DNA of 64,000 nt from Holacanthus passer (lineage: Eukaryota; Chordata; Actinopteri; Pomacanthidae): positions 3,010,501 through 3,074,500 of the forward strand of contig JAFREQ010000049.1 of the NCBI GenBank assembly GCA_025331565.1, given 5' to 3'. Shown here piece by piece: positions 1-12,322 of this stretch. Numbering within the stretch: the stretch's first letter is position 1; each line of letters opens with the position of its first letter. The notes under the pieces were generated by a model that was given only the letters and a program-made list of their open reading frames with translations, searched no databases and had not been told where the DNA came from. The translations under genes and the position numbers were made by a program.

Positions 1-590
1 AGCTGTGGAGTTTAACAATAGCAACTCTACTGAGTGAGCACAAAAGAAATTACAGCATTTGTCAATCTGTAAGTCAGTACTTAAGAATGTACAGTGATAC
101 ACACACACACACACACACACATAGTGACCTCCAGTTTTGATTAGCATTTGTACATTTTAAATATTACAAATGTTGCTGTTAATTGCAGAGTTGGAATTTC
201 TGGCAGCTGTCAAAGAATTTGTGTTGTTTCAGGGTTGAAATCTTTCTGTGTGTATTGACAGTAACAATTATTTCCACATCACTCTGTCTCCCACACTTTC
301 CTGATTAGAATTCGCACACTGCCTAATGGAAACAAAGACAAACACTTTATTGTTATGGATGGGATCCTTTACACAACATCATCATGGATATGAGCTTGGG
401 GCCAAATATTAAGATGTTGGTTCTGAGTTGTTGACTTCTGCTGAGCACTCTGGGATGACAACAGACTGTCTGATGTGTTGGCTGTGACTCACCACGGTCC
501 AGAAAAACACTCACTGTGTCTCTGTTCTTCTCTCTCTTCTCCTGTCCCACCCTGTGTGTATGTGTGTGTGTGTTCTGTGTGTGTCTCCAG
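1..590 (+). other. nfasc: nfasc intron (3' part) upstream of the transmembrane exon
   Basis: Non-coding sequence before the first recognisable exon. It holds a CA microsatellite at 99-120 and ends in a TG-rich, pyrimidine-rich run (about 520-588) leading to the acceptor CTCCAG at 585-590. The upstream exons, which would encode the Ig and fibronectin III domains, lie outside the window. Confidence 0.8.
99..120. repeat. (AC)11 microsatellite
   Basis: Eleven uninterrupted AC units inside the nfasc intron. Confidence 0.95.
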
Positions 591-719
591 CCTACATAGA
601 CCAGGTAGACATAGCCACTCAAGGCTGGTTCATTGGCTTGATGTGTGCAATCGCCCTCATCATACTGATCCTCCTCATCGTCTGCTTTATCAAGAGGAGT
701 CGTGGGGGCAAATACCCAG
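591..719 (+). CDS. nfasc: Neurofascin, transmembrane exon
   Basis: Internal coding exon of 129 nt. The acceptor is CTCCAG at 585-590 and the donor is CCAG|GTAAGT after 719; it enters and leaves in phase 1. It encodes YIDQVDIATQGWFIGLMCA, then a run of I, L and V, then VCFIKRSRGGKYP. This is the short extracellular stem, the single membrane-spanning helix (roughly residues 11-34 of the exon) and the basic stop-transfer segment. TQGWFIGLMCA is shared by neurofascin and NrCAM, whereas KRSRGGKYP fits neurofascin better. Neurofascin is a type I membrane protein of the L1 family. In vertebrates it clusters at axon initial segments and nodes of Ranvier (neuronal form) or at paranodes (glial form). 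I recognise the family by recall, not by a search, and cannot tell which teleost duplicate (nfasca or nfascb) this is. Confidence 0.93.
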
Positions 720-2797
720 GTAAGTCCCATGCACATGCTCTGATAGCCATAAGAGGATTGTTAGCCCCACAGAGGTTTAGAGGCATTTGCTTGGATTGGA
801 ACAACATCAATAGAGAGGCAAGGTGGATGGAGCCATGGGTCACCGAAATATTTTTCCCACTGTAAATGTTTTCTTTTAATAATAAACATTGTTTCTTAAC
901 AGAGAAACAGATGAGACTCATGGATAATTTCACAATATGAATGGCTTTAAATACTAGAGTTCTGGATATAAATAGGCATTTCACTTTAATGACATCATAA
1001 CATCCCAGGCATCTCAATGAAGTGCCTTTAAAAATAAGTTCTAGCAAAGTCATTCAGCTTACTCACTGTAATCAAGAACATACATCCCACTGCATTCGAT
1101 GAATTGTTAAAAATAAGTCCCAGAGCAAATTGATTCAGCTTACTGGATTGGATGTTTCTTATCGAGCTCAATAGTTTGTTCTATAGTGATTACTAAATTT
1201 AGATGTCCGATATTCAAAATATCAGAATTTTTGTAGCAAGGTAGCAAATTGGGAGTGATTCGGTCACAGCCTGGGATTCTTTTTCTTCTCCTAATCTCAT
1301 GTACACAGTTGTATAGACCTATCTTTAAGTGGTAGATTATGGTTATGGCACTAGTTTTATATTTGGTGTGATATTTAGGTTTCAGTCATTTATTGTGTAC
1401 ATATGTATTTCATACTTGTGCATTACAAGCCACTGTATGCTGTACTAAATAGCTGTTACTATTGCAGTTTTTTGGTTACTGACAGCAGCTGTTAAAATTC
1501 ATGTTCAGCTGTTTTGAAACTTTGCTGTGTTAGATGCATTAGTTAGGAGTACTTCAATGTCAGTACTTGTTCTTTTAACTGTGGAAGTGCAGAAACCTGC
1601 TTGGCTGCTCAGAAGGAAAATAACAAACCAATATTCAAAATGTCAGCGTGTTTTTAATCAGCTGGCACAGGAAAATACCAATCATCGCAGGGCTAAAGAG
1701 AAGCAGGAACTGGCTGCTATTTAACTGCCCAGGATGCTCTTACATTGCATGACAAATAGGATGTTTCAGTACAACAGTGAGTATTTGCAACGTTGTGAAC
1801 ATTGGATTTTGTTAAATATTTTGAAAAATAACACAGCCAATCTATTTATTACTCCAACACAATTACTATTATGCACTTAAAAACAACTGTTAACTTAAGA
1901 AAGATATAATTACAACTGCCTGACAAAACAGCCTTCATGCAACAGTGATGCTGAGCTACATATGTGATCATGTAATCATTTGAAATTGAGCCCTGTTAAT
2001 GTTTTGCAGTTTCTGTAATGTCTAGGTGGTGGTTGCGTGACTGGTTTTGCAAAATGTCTAGGTGGGTGCCTAACTGTGTTGCTGTAAAAGTCAGGAACTA
2101 ACAGCTACTGATGAACTAAGTCAAAGAAGGATTATAATAGAACAGTGACAGACAGAAAAAGACTAATGAGAAGATTTCACACACATACACTGGGAGGATG
2201 TTTTCAGTACTGACTGAAGCACTGACACACCTTACAAACCCAACCCCATGTTGCGCTTGAACAATGTACACCTGCTACTAAAACAGTCTTGTAAGTGTGC
2301 TGTGTTCCAAATGCATGCAGTACTACATATGGATTACTGGGGCAGTGGCTCATAAAACAGTAAAAAAAAGAAAAAAAATAGAAACACTTTTTAACTCTGT
2401 ATTTCTGAAGTTTCCACTTTCAGCAAGAATCTTGTGTCATGTCCTGCTAGTGCAAAATGATACAGTGCATTAATTTCTTGTTCACAGGCTGCCAAAGTAG
2501 TGCATGTTCACATTTGTTTCTTTATAGTATTATATAGTATCTTTATAGTATTATGTTAGGCTTCTATGATATATAGTACATACCACTATGGAATACATAT
2601 GTATTTGGGACACAGTGTTAGCTAACAGTTCAATTAGTGAAGGGTGAAGACAGATATACAGACCTGAATTACCAAATAAGGAAACTAAAAACTAACGCCA
2701 AGAACTCCTCAACATGAACATCTCAACATCTAACAATGACATCAGTGGCGTTCTCAGCCAAATGGGAAAAATATTACTCTTGTTCTTCTCTCCTCAG
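720..2797 (+). other. nfasc: nfasc intron between the transmembrane and first cytoplasmic exons
   Basis: Intron of 2,078 nt, GT at 720-721 and TCCTCAG ending at 2797. It contains an imperfect local direct repeat: TAAAAATAAGT followed shortly by ATTCAGCTTACT occurs near 1029-1062 and again near 1108-1144. I see no exon or mobile element that I can support. The short open frames are chance. Confidence 0.85.
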
Positions 2798-2867
2798 TCC
2801 GTGACAAGAAAGATCTCCCATTGGACCCAGTAGATCAGAAAGACCAGGATGGATCGTTTGAGTACCA
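2798..2867 (+). CDS. nfasc: Neurofascin, first cytoplasmic exon
   Basis: Exon of 70 nt with acceptor TCTCCTCAG ending at 2797 and donor CCA|GTAAGT after 2867. It enters in phase 1 (the G of the previous exon completes GTC) and leaves in phase 2. The peptide is VRDKKDLPLDPVDQ followed by KDQDGSFEY. Mammalian neurofascin has, from memory, a closely similar stretch [23 protein letters not shown]-like in spacing, so the exon aligns without gaps. It covers the membrane-proximal cytoplasmic tail. Its last complete codon is the tyrosine at 2863-2865, which becomes the Y of a YxxL sorting motif when the 12-nt micro-exon is included. The position and phase of this boundary are those expected for L1-family genes. 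Confidence 0.92.
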
Positions 2868-5800
2868 GTAAGTATAATCAAACAGACTGCTCTCAGCCCA
2901 TCTTACAGCAGACCTGTCTACCATGTGCACCACGTTACCCCAGAGTAACGTGCTAAATCTCATCTTGTATATTTGTATATAATAAAAGCACAAATACATT
3001 TCAATCATTTCAATCGACGGTAATGTATGGAGTAATGAAAATTATCTATTAAAAGTTACATAATTTGGCTTACTTTAACATTCAAGCAAAGATTCACAAT
3101 GGGACTGATTTAAGTCACGAGGACCTTCAATTTTTTTAAACTGCAGGAAAGCAGAGAGCTCTCATTGACAAATAAGAACTCTTCATTTGCAACCCCCTCT
3201 AGTCAATATGAGATTTTTTGAATTGTGGCAGTGAGACTTTACTCAAAGACTTGCTCATAAAGTCTGTGTAGAAAGCCCTCTCTTACTGGTATAAGATGCA
3301 GCATCGTCACCAGCCGGCCATGCGAGCACAGAGGAGGGTTTTCATCTTGAAATTCAGATCAGATGAGATAATGCTTCTATTATGAAGGGCGTTTAGGGCG
3401 TGGAGGTGTCAGCCTTGACTGATTAGTCCTACAGGTGTGCTTACAGTTAGTAGGGCTCCTTCCAACACTAATACAGATACATTTGAAAAGACTTTTTTTT
3501 TTTCTAAGCATCTGTTTTCTACCCTAGAACAAAGTGTCTCATCATTGACACGTCTTCCAGTTAATGCTGTATGATGACTAAACATAAAGGTCTTAGCATA
3601 ACTGCCCAGGAATTTCTGTTGCTATTTTATACCAGTGGAGCAGTCTGACAACAAAAAAAAGTTATATCAACGACAACACGTGAATTGAAAAGCTGAAATG
3701 GACTGAACAAAAAAAAAATGGAACACACAGGAAGTCGAAGGCAACAGAAGAGAGATAAAACCTGTTAAGACCAGTCATATCTGCCAAAATAATCTATCCA
3801 GTGTAATTCAACATCTTCACTACCACTCCAATGCAGTTTTGTTGTTTGCCAACACAAAGAGAAGGAAGAACCTGAATTCTTCTGGCACTTCTGTGCGCCA
3901 TGTTTGGCACTTGACCAGTGTTTTCATATTTATCTGTATTAGTGTGGACATAGACGAAAGCTTTCTTGCCATCCTGCTGTCCAATGTTTAAGCTACCATT
4001 TGAACACCATGTTTGTAAATCTGGACCCCAATTCTTAAACCTTGCCTCATGTGAAGTAGGGACATACTGAGTTGTGCAGTGGACTTTTATAAGAATAACA
4101 TTTACAGCAGCACATGCAGCAGGCCATATTTGTGCCATGTGAGGAGGTACTGTATTTACTATAGAATGTGTCTGTACGGTATGTGTTGGTAAGTGACGTG
4201 TCTTTTGCTCCTTCCAGGTCCCACTGATCTCTGTGGCTTCGTTCTTCTTTATGAAGAATGAGTCTGTTGTTTTCTGTCCACTTTGACTAAAAACATGTTG
4301 AATTTAGTCTGCTTTCTAAATCTAAGTACATGTTCTAACTCAGCTCTGTGGGAGTGGCACTAAAACCATTACTTTTAATTGTAGATATTCTAGAATGGGA
4401 ATATGTCATGTACACATAGTAATACACATAACAGCAAGGATCCTGTCATTGATAGTACTCATATACACCTCTAAAGCACTAGGGAATGTGCTGCTTTGGT
4501 GTAAAGTGTGAAATTACAGTCTTTGATGGACACAGCAGAGCACCTGATGGCATTAAAATTCAGTTCATGAGTGTGCAGGGTAATTTCAAAACAGGTGCGA
4601 TCAGCATTTATTATCACCTGAGTGGTGCTGTGCTGTTGTGCTTAATACTGTGTGATTAATCCATGTCCAGTGTGAGAGATAGTGTTTTGTTTTTTAATCA
4701 ATAATGAGTCTAACATTGATATCCAACCCCTCTCACACAGTCAAGGTCAATGCTTTACTCTGATTCTGACCCAGACACTATCCCTGGTGCTAATCCCTCA
4801 AGTCCACTCAGCTCTGTGTGTATGCGTGTTTGTGTTTGTGTGCATGCAAGGATTTACATGCATATATCATGTGGAGCTTGTCCTCCTTCCTCCCTCTTCC
4901 TTTCTCTACACTTCCTCTCTCTTGCTGTCTCCCACTTCCTCATGTCTCGTCCCTCTCTTTCCCCCATGCTGAAATGGGTCATCTGTCCCTGACAGGAACG
5001 AAAACGAGAACAGGTACTTTGGATTCGGCACGGCATCTCTCTTGGCCTGTGCATGTCGGGGGGAGCAGATGTTTCCCCTGAGCTGGGGAGAACAGGGGGT
5101 GGACAAGGTGTAGCTTATTTGGGGAGTCCAAATAGATCTGCTTGATTAACGCATTGCTGACTCTTTGGCCGTCTGCAAAGAGTGTGCAGTTTTCATTCAT
5201 GTCAGTAATATCAGTCCAACTGGCCTGCACTACTTTTACTTAAGCACTATTTGAACAAGTGATAGACAGAGGAGACATCATAGACGCCATATTGATTAAA
5301 TATGATTAGCAGAGAGATGGACAGGATGCAGCCAGTGCCAGGCTTTGGTTCCTTTATGGGTGTCAAATTGCAAATCCAATAATCAAAATCGAAACTCCAT
5401 GTCCTTGTCAGCAACCTCATCTTCAAACCTGTTCATTTGAAGACAAGGCTAGGGTTTCGCTGGCTTCAGAGCGTTCTGGTTCCATGATGATCACATGACG
5501 TCCAAGTGACACACAGAAATACAGTAAATGACAGAGCCATGCATTAGTTGGTATGCATGTTTATTGCAACTGAACCCCCAAAAGACATTTTATTTACAGA
5601 AATGTGTGGCTTCAGTCCTATAACTAATTCCAGAGAAAAAAAACAGTAGACACATGTTTGGTGCCTTAAAGTGAATGAACACAATAAACAGACAAGACAA
5701 CAAAAAAAGACCACGATTCCACATGAAAGTAGGTTAAAAGAAGGACAGATAGAAGTTAACAATTCTGTGACACACACTTACTTGTTTTTGTCCCCCTGAC

Positions 5801-8026
5801 AGTGAGATTAGAGGATTGACATGTCATGTCTGTCATGTACAGCACCTACCAAAAAAAGAAAAAAAGTTTGTCAGGCCTATGCAAACCCTCGGGACAGGCT
5901 TTTAAAATTTTAGACTCAAAACTGAAACAAACATAAGATAACATAAGATAAACCTTTATTCGTCCCACAGTGGGGAAATTCACATAACAGATTAATACCA
6001 AAATATCCTCCATCACCCTGCTTATAAATGTCCTGTTTTAGATTGCTTACTTTTTACATAGAGAATAACATAATTGCACAGTAATTCACAGTAGGCCCAG
6101 GGGAAGGGACAGTATATTTCAGGTAAGAACAGCAGCTGCTGACACTGTTCAGGGTGGTGTTCAGGTTCTAAATGTAAAATGCTTCTGGTTAATCACAGCC
6201 TTGATTCAGAGGCACAAGCAAAGAATACAATTTAATGGTTAATCAATGAATTTTAACAGGCCCCATCTACACAACAAAAAGTTTCATTTCTTTTATGTTG
6301 TGGCTTGGAGGTGCTTTTTATTAAGCTCAACACTGGAGCAACATTAACATATCATCAGCTCTACTGATCTTACTGTAATATTGTGCAATGTTGCCTGTGC
6401 CGTGGGTATTGACTGATATGGAACGGTCAATACCCAGAGACCTTGTCTTGAACTTCATCCTGTAAATAAAAGAGCAAAGAAGAATCTGTCCCCATTACCA
6501 CATCCGGCTGTTTACGGATCAGCTGTTCCAGAAGTACAAGGAGAAGTAGTGATCCGAGAAAGCAGCCTGAGTGAACAGTATGGGAGGCCTTGCACTTTTT
6601 TTTGTTCCAGCCAAGGCACTAACATGTTTTTCACCCTTATAGAGGTTAATTGCATTGTTTTTCCTCCACTGGCTGACATTTAAAAAGCATCTGCTACCAG
6701 GTGCATGGGGCGAGAGATGGCGAGGGAAATCAATTTGGGTTGTAGCGAGGGCAAGCGGGGCAGGACGATCTATGTTTGGCACAATTTGACACCGTTAGGG
6801 AACTGATTTAGGCAACAATTGGAGAAGATTTGGAGGATAAAAAACTAAACAAACACTTCAACCATCAACTAAAATACAATATGACCTTGGATCCATGAAT
6901 ATCAAAACCGGGAAATACTTCCAAGTAAACTTTTGCATAGTATTTCTTCTGTGCATACCCTCTCCTGTTTTCTCCACCTTGTTTTGCATTCTGTCTTCTT
7001 TCAGAGGATCTTCAGTAGATTTAGTGTGCAGGGCAAAAGAGAAACATCAGTAACTCATGGGATTTTTATTGTAGTTGTTAAAGAATAAATCCAATTTATT
7101 ACAACCTGGATCTTTATTTTCATAGTTACCCATGCAAAAAACAAGTTAATAGCTGAGATCTGAAAATGCAACTTTGCTTAAAGTATGCTGGGGGGCAAGA
7201 AACACAAGTAACAAAGGCGAACAGTAAAATTATGACCCAAGCTGTCCATTGTAAACATCCATCACAATTTACAGACCCACGTCCTGCTTCAGCTTTGACC
7301 CACTGTATTCACTGTAGTTATGTGCACACGTTTTCCTGTGCACTAAAGGATTATAAGTGAAATTTCAGATTTGACTTTCAGCTTGATCTCCACATAAAGT
7401 GATTTAGATAATCTGGATACACTGCTGGCTTGTTCACAACCCAACCCTGTTTCCGCACAAGAATGCTGATATTGGACTATTGGACGACGTAAATCAGAAG
7501 GTGTTTGAGATGTACTGGGTATACTGGGTTGTTATAATCTGTCTGATAGTCTGACTGCTCGTGTTTCTTGCTTGTGTTTCTTCCCCCATTTCCCAATATA
7601 GCAGAGAGTGTTGACCTCAGTGTTATTATAACTAAAATAAATTATCACTAAAGCTACAAAAACGAGACCTAGTAACAAACTGGAGTTAGATGGCCCCAAC
7701 ACACGCTATGCTGCACTTTTCTCATATGGACAATAACAACAAAGAGCTATCATTCATTTAGTTCAAAGCTAAAACCTTTATTTGTTTTATGCCTTTATGA
7801 CTATGATTATTGAAATGTATTTTCCTTCACCCTTAGCAAAGATATGCTTCAATGTTATTCCTCATCTCCCTGCACCGACAATGTTAGATCTCCTTTCTCA
7901 GTGTCTGTTTATGTAGCATGTCTGGTTGTCCATCTGTCTCATGACTGTCTTTCTGTTAAACCCACCCCACTTAATGTCTCTGTCCTTTGTCTCTTTTTGG
8001 GATTTATTTTCCTCATTGGTCCAAAG
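2868..8026 (+). other. nfasc: nfasc intron before the micro-exon
   Basis: Intron of about 5.2 kb. It contains a retroposon tail (listed separately at 5931-5990) and T- or A-rich runs near 3490 and 3650. The segment 6540-6780 is of balanced composition and could be conserved non-coding sequence, but I cannot test this. The last 150 nt are strongly pyrimidine-rich with repeated TGTCTC, TCTTT and CTGTC words, resembling binding sites of polypyrimidine tract-binding proteins next to neuron-regulated exons. The 114-codon frame on the minus strand at 3794-4138 is not recognised as a gene. Confidence 0.75.
5931..5990 (-). mobile_element. Non-LTR retroposon 3' tail (copy 1)
   Basis: Two ACATAAGATA units are followed by AAACCTTTATTCGTCCCACA and GTGGGGAAATT. 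Read on the minus strand this is the 3' end of a retroposon: AAATTTCCCCACTGTGGGAC, then GAATAAAGG, then a GATAA-type tail. The same core recurs at 50778 (minus) and 54403 (plus), and in variant form at 20760 (minus). Sequence from 5990 to about 6200 may be more of its 3' UTR. The family is a common teleost one; I do not assign a name. Confidence 0.8.
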
Positions 8027-8038
8027 ATCTCTTCAAAG
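8027..8038 (+). CDS. nfasc: Neurofascin RSLE-type neuronal micro-exon (12 nt)
   Basis: The 12 nt ATCTCTTCAAAG lie between a long pyrimidine tract ending CCAAAG (8021-8026) and the donor GTATGA (8039). They are in phase with both neighbours: phase 2 in, phase 2 out. Inclusion changes the junction from Y-H-(S)-D-E-D to Y-Q-S-L-Q-S-(S)-D-E-D. In mammalian L1, neurofascin and NrCAM a 12-nt exon at exactly this place adds RSLE. In L1 the resulting YRSL is an AP-2 clathrin sorting signal used for neuronal endocytosis. Here Y-Q-S-L still fits YxxPhi, although R becomes Q and E becomes Q. The acceptor is AAG rather than CAG or TAG, hence weak, as expected for a regulated exon. Usage cannot be shown without RNA data. 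Confidence 0.72.
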
Positions 8039-9379
8039 GTATGAAAGGAGAAGACTCTCCTGCATCACCAACTGAGTCCTCTTAAACCTGCTTTAAGAAA
8101 ATCTCATCTTCTATTGCTCATTTGCAGTGCATTTCAATAAATTAATTTCTGTTAGAGCCGTTCCAATTTGTTTACATCCGAATAAATATCCATCACTTAA
8201 AGCATTTCAAAACAGAACAGAAAAACAGAAGACAGAGAGTCGGCTCACTGACTCTGTAGTCATGTTAATCTGTGTCATTTTCCTGAGACTTCACAAACAC
8301 TGCAGATGGGCGAGTTTGCATTTTGTTATGCAAGGAAGGTTATCTGAAACTCACTCCCATTTTCTACATTACTTCCCCCACCTTTGCTCTTCTACTCAAA
8401 ATAATCGCCTAATCAGATAATTGAATCATTCCTGACTCTACCCTCTTTCATTCTGAAGACATTTTGAAGTCGCTGAAATAAAAGGCTCTCTCTTAAACCC
8501 CCCGGCTCACTGAAGGTACTGGTGCAGTACGGTCAACAAATGAAAGCAAGCCTGGCAAATGTGACTGGGGCAGGTGGTTTGAAAAAGGCTCTGCCTCTTG
8601 GCCAGATTTATTTAATTAGCTGTTAGAGATGTAATCTTGAAATGTTTTGGTGGCACTGGTCCAAAGGGAGATGTCCTTCTGATTTACTCTATCAGCCAGC
8701 TGCTGTACTACTCACCTTACTGCACACCGCATCTAATGTACTGATGACTTACAAGGACATCCACACCTGAATCTGCAACTTGAGGGCATTCTGAGAACAG
8801 TACTTTTCGTTCTCTAAAGCTACATATAAGCTGCACCTGGCATTAAAATAGGATCTGTATCTGAATAAGTTATCCACATAATAATGTTACGACCTTGTCT
8901 TTGCATTTACATGTGGTATTTTTAATGCATTCCTGTTATCCTCCAGATCTCTGTCTTTCAGGTGGTGGCAAATCAGCCTCAGACTCCCTTTAAATATCAC
9001 CAGGTTTTGTCAGTTGATGAGTTAGGAGAAATGCAAATGTAATACATCAAGTTATTCCGTTCTTTTTATAAAAACTATAGTCTCAGTTTGTCCTGGCGTG
9101 TTGCAGTAGGCTACTCTGTGCCTAGATAAATGATATGCCTTGTTGACTGCAGACCAGCTGCACAAATGAGTGGAACACACACCATTGCATCACATCACAC
9201 ACTTATTTCTCACTGTATATCATTCACTACCCACTTGTATTGCCTTAATTCTGTTGAATAACTCATCTTTTGACATTTTCACGGCACAGAATACATGCAT
9301 AATTAGTAATTAGAGGTGTGTCTCTTTCAGCCTTCTCGCTTGCCTGCACTCTAAATTTGAACAACAACCTACAACCTAT

Positions 9380-9582
9380 GCCTATCAATGTTATGTTGTG
9401 TACAGATGTGTACACCAATCTAAGATCCAAACGCAATGCAAGCCAGACCACCTCCAGATGTGAACAGGCAGATCTGATCACATTCTGATCATGATGAATT
9501 TTGCCTTGTGGGTTTGTCCTTATCTGGATATTGTACCTGGATACAGATTGCTTTTTAATACCAGGTGTAAATGTGGAATATT
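9380..9582 (-). repeat. Probable interspersed repeat fragment
   Basis: Read on the minus strand this runs ACACCTGGTATTAAAAAGC, then ATCTGTATCC, ATCCAGATAAGGA and GATCAGATCTGCCTGTTCA. I recall this wording from abundant fish repeats of the kind with a ...CACCTGGTATTAA...GATCTGTATCC... end. Recognition is from memory only and the family is not assigned. Confidence 0.4.
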
Positions 9583-9779
9583 TGAACAGCAACACATTTT
9601 TGCTGTGTTGATTCTGTACACTAGCAAATTGGATTTAAACAATGACTATGAAACTACTGAGCTTTAATTTGAGTATATATTAACCAGTACCTCATCTTGT
9701 AAACCTATCAGCAGGACATCACTGTTCTTCAGGGTTACAAAAACAGATTAATATAAGCTTTTTTAAACTGGCCACCTTT

Positions 9780-10010
9780 GTGGTAAAGGTTGGTTGAGAT
9801 TTTTCCCAACATAACTTACTTGGTTAATGTTAGGAAAAGACTGTAGCCGTGGTTAAAAGGCAGTGATGGTTAAAGAGTTGGTTCATCCAAACTTAACCAT
9901 TGATTTGGGGTTGAGGCAATAACATCTGAGATGAATATCTCAAAACCAGTGTGTAAAACCAGTAAAACAAAACTATCTGGTTGTGGTTAGACCCCCCCTA
10001 AGGAAATACG
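9780..10010 (+). repeat. GGTTAGGTTTAG-family repeat, degraded copy
   Basis: Contains GGTAAAGGTTGGTTGAGATT, CTTGGTTAATGTTAGGAAAA and GTGGTTAAAAGG. These words resemble the better-preserved copies at 29500-29690 and 35585-35715. The match is partial. Confidence 0.35.
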
Positions 10011-11185
10011 GCATGCTTCTGTCTTTTGGGTGATCTGACTATTTCACCCACAGTCAAAGCAGCTAAGAAGTTTTTAAAACCAAATGACGGTTTATTCTTG
10101 ACTAGCCAAGTGACTTACACAACCTCAGTTTCTGCTGAAGACAACCGGTGAACATGTCAGAATGTGACAGCAAATATTAAATATGATGACTTGTTTGATG
10201 ACCTTCTGTCCCCTGAAATTGGGGGTCTGTGCATAGAAATCTATATGACAGCTAAGTCATATTCTAAACCTCATAGCCATGGTTTTGTTTCAAATTCACT
10301 GTGCTGGAGCCAACACAACAGAAAATGTGTCACTGTCCTCACACTTAGGGATTCCACTGTGTGGTCTTAGACAGTTTTCATTAATGATTCTCTTTCTCAG
10401 GTGGCATTATAATTGACAAAACATTGCTCACATTCATCTCACACTTCTCTCGTATATGCTCAACTTCTATTCTTCACTTTATGTGTACCTTCTTTTCATC
10501 TCTTCACCTTGTCACATGTCAGCCTGTGTTCTGAAAGCGTCTGTTATCTCACTGTCTCTGCTTTGCTCACTGTCTCTTGCTCTACTCTGAAAGATTTTAT
10601 TTCTGGAATGATAAAATAAATACCGGACTTTGGTTTCAATCAGAGTCGAGTTTGCTGGATCGGAATTGTGTCAGACTTTGATCGTGCTGCATCTTCCCTG
10701 GTCCATTTGTACTCTTGATTGTATGGTTTCTAAAATGTATCAAGTGATCTTTGTGGTTCCCAAAGTATTTCAGCATGGAGCATGAGGATTCTGAGAAACT
10801 ACAGTGTAGATTTTGTCCTGTCATAGGGAATTTCAATACACACATATGAGCAGAGAAGAGAAATCCCACCAAACATATCTATCTTTTGCATCCTTCAAAT
10901 GCATTTCTTGCTGTTATGTTATGCTACTGGCTTGATCTGAGACAATAAAAAGCTAATGCTAGTCTGTAGCTCTCTCTCTCCCTATGCATGAAGTTTTCTT
11001 CCTCCTAAAGTCAGGGTTAGGAGACATGCAGCCATGCTCTGAATTGAGATCAAGCACAGCTCCACAAATGAGGTGCAAAGGAGTTTTCATGCTTAGATCC
11101 CATGCCAGAATATGACCACCATTTAGCATGTGTATGCAAATGTCTTATTTCCATTTTTAGGACATTTTTGGTCTTAATTATGAAC

Positions 11186-11620
11186 CCCTGTCTCCTACAA
11201 AATACTGTATGTTTACTTATTTGCTTTGCCAAATATGTTTTGGAGGAAATGTAATTGCTGCCTGGAATAATTTCATTGGCGCTATTTTTCCAGTCCAAGA
11301 TGTTTTTATGCTGTGCAAGAGCCACAGGGACACAAAGCACAGCTCATGTCCTGCGTCCTATGTGTTGTTAGGTTTAGGGTTTGGTTGAGGCTAGGGACTA
11401 AAAGACTAGTCTAAAGCAAATGACTCAAACAAATGAAATATGCTGACAGTGATCGCTTTGCAGATTCATTTAGTGTGAACATTTTGTACGGGCAGAGAAC
11501 AGCTTTCAGATACATTCAATGTTATGCTGATAAAGAACTTACTCCAGGCAGAATTACATTTCCTATATAACATATCCATGCAAATTAGTTTGAAATGAAG
11601 ATAGTTTTCAGGAGACAGGG
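11186..11620. mobile_element. MITE-like element with long terminal inverted repeats (copy 1)
   Basis: The left end CCCTGTCTCCTACAAAA (11186) and the right end TTTTCAGGAGACAGGG (to 11620) are inverted. The similarity continues inward for about 85 bp: GGAAATGTAATTGCTGCCTG on the left (11244-11263) faces CAGGCAGAATTACATTTCC on the right (about 11545-11563). Arms are roughly 11186-11270 and 11538-11620, total 435 bp. There is no coding capacity, which fits a non-autonomous DNA transposon. I find no clear target-site duplication for this copy. The element at 30907-31345 has matching termini and internal words and nearly the same length. Confidence 0.7.
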
Positions 11621-12277
11621 TTACTTTTAAAACATAGAGGCGAATTCTGTACAGTGTTTTGCAAAATTGACTTTTAACTGTAGATAAACAAACATCTTTG
11701 GTATAAAATGCAAATGCAGCTATGTTTTGAAAGGATAGATTTAGATTTTCTCAAGACTCTTTTGATACAATACTCACATGTCATATGTCTGGTGAGAGAG
11801 TTGTAATGATTTCTTCTGTCTGTACTGGTCATGATGCAATTCTATTGAAGCGTGATGTGAGACAAAGTCTCTCCTTGATCCAAGTAAAAAGACCTCGCAG
11901 TTCAGCTGAAGCTAACATGTGGATTCAGCCACCATTTAGATCATGTTATCCATTAAAGTTTTCACTCATATGAACAGTTATAATATTATAATTATTATAC
12001 ATTTATGACAATAATAATAATTGGAAAAGGACAAAAGTTTCATTAGTTCTTAATTATTGTTCAATCTCAATCGTACTGCGATAGATGATGATAAAATTCC
12101 AGTTATTTATTTATTTTTTTTGGTGTGAAACTATTTTATTTGTCTTGCCACAGACAGTGTTTCCTTGCTCGGAGGGAGGGATACAAACAAAAGCTTGTAT
12201 TATGTTGTTGATGGGACAAAACACCAGCAATAAACCTGCACACAACTACCAGGAAGATTATATCCACTTGATTTGAC

Positions 12278-12322
12278 TAATAATAATAATAATAATGATA
12301 ATGATGATAATAATAATAATAA
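12278..12322. repeat. ATA/ATG trinucleotide microsatellite
   Basis: Imperfect run of AAT and GAT units, interrupted by GATGATGAT, inside the nfasc intron. Confidence 0.9.

Noticed and set aside
3794..4138. 114-codon frame on the minus strand inside the nfasc intron
   Set aside because: No recognised family, start context or splice partner. Some wording resembles decayed fish repeats, so it is not called a gene.
4218..4228. Possible alternative nfasc exon after CTCCTTCCAG that would end the protein at once (Q-S-H-stop)
   Set aside because: Good acceptor, but no support for a truncated tail ending here. Chance acceptors are frequent in 5 kb of intron. RNA reads would be needed.
4996..5013. 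An 18-nt in-phase micro-exon (GACAG|GAACGAAAACGAGAACAG|GTACTT)
   Set aside because: In frame but unlike any known L1-family exon, with a weak donor. The 12-nt exon at 8027 explains the known RSLE position much better.
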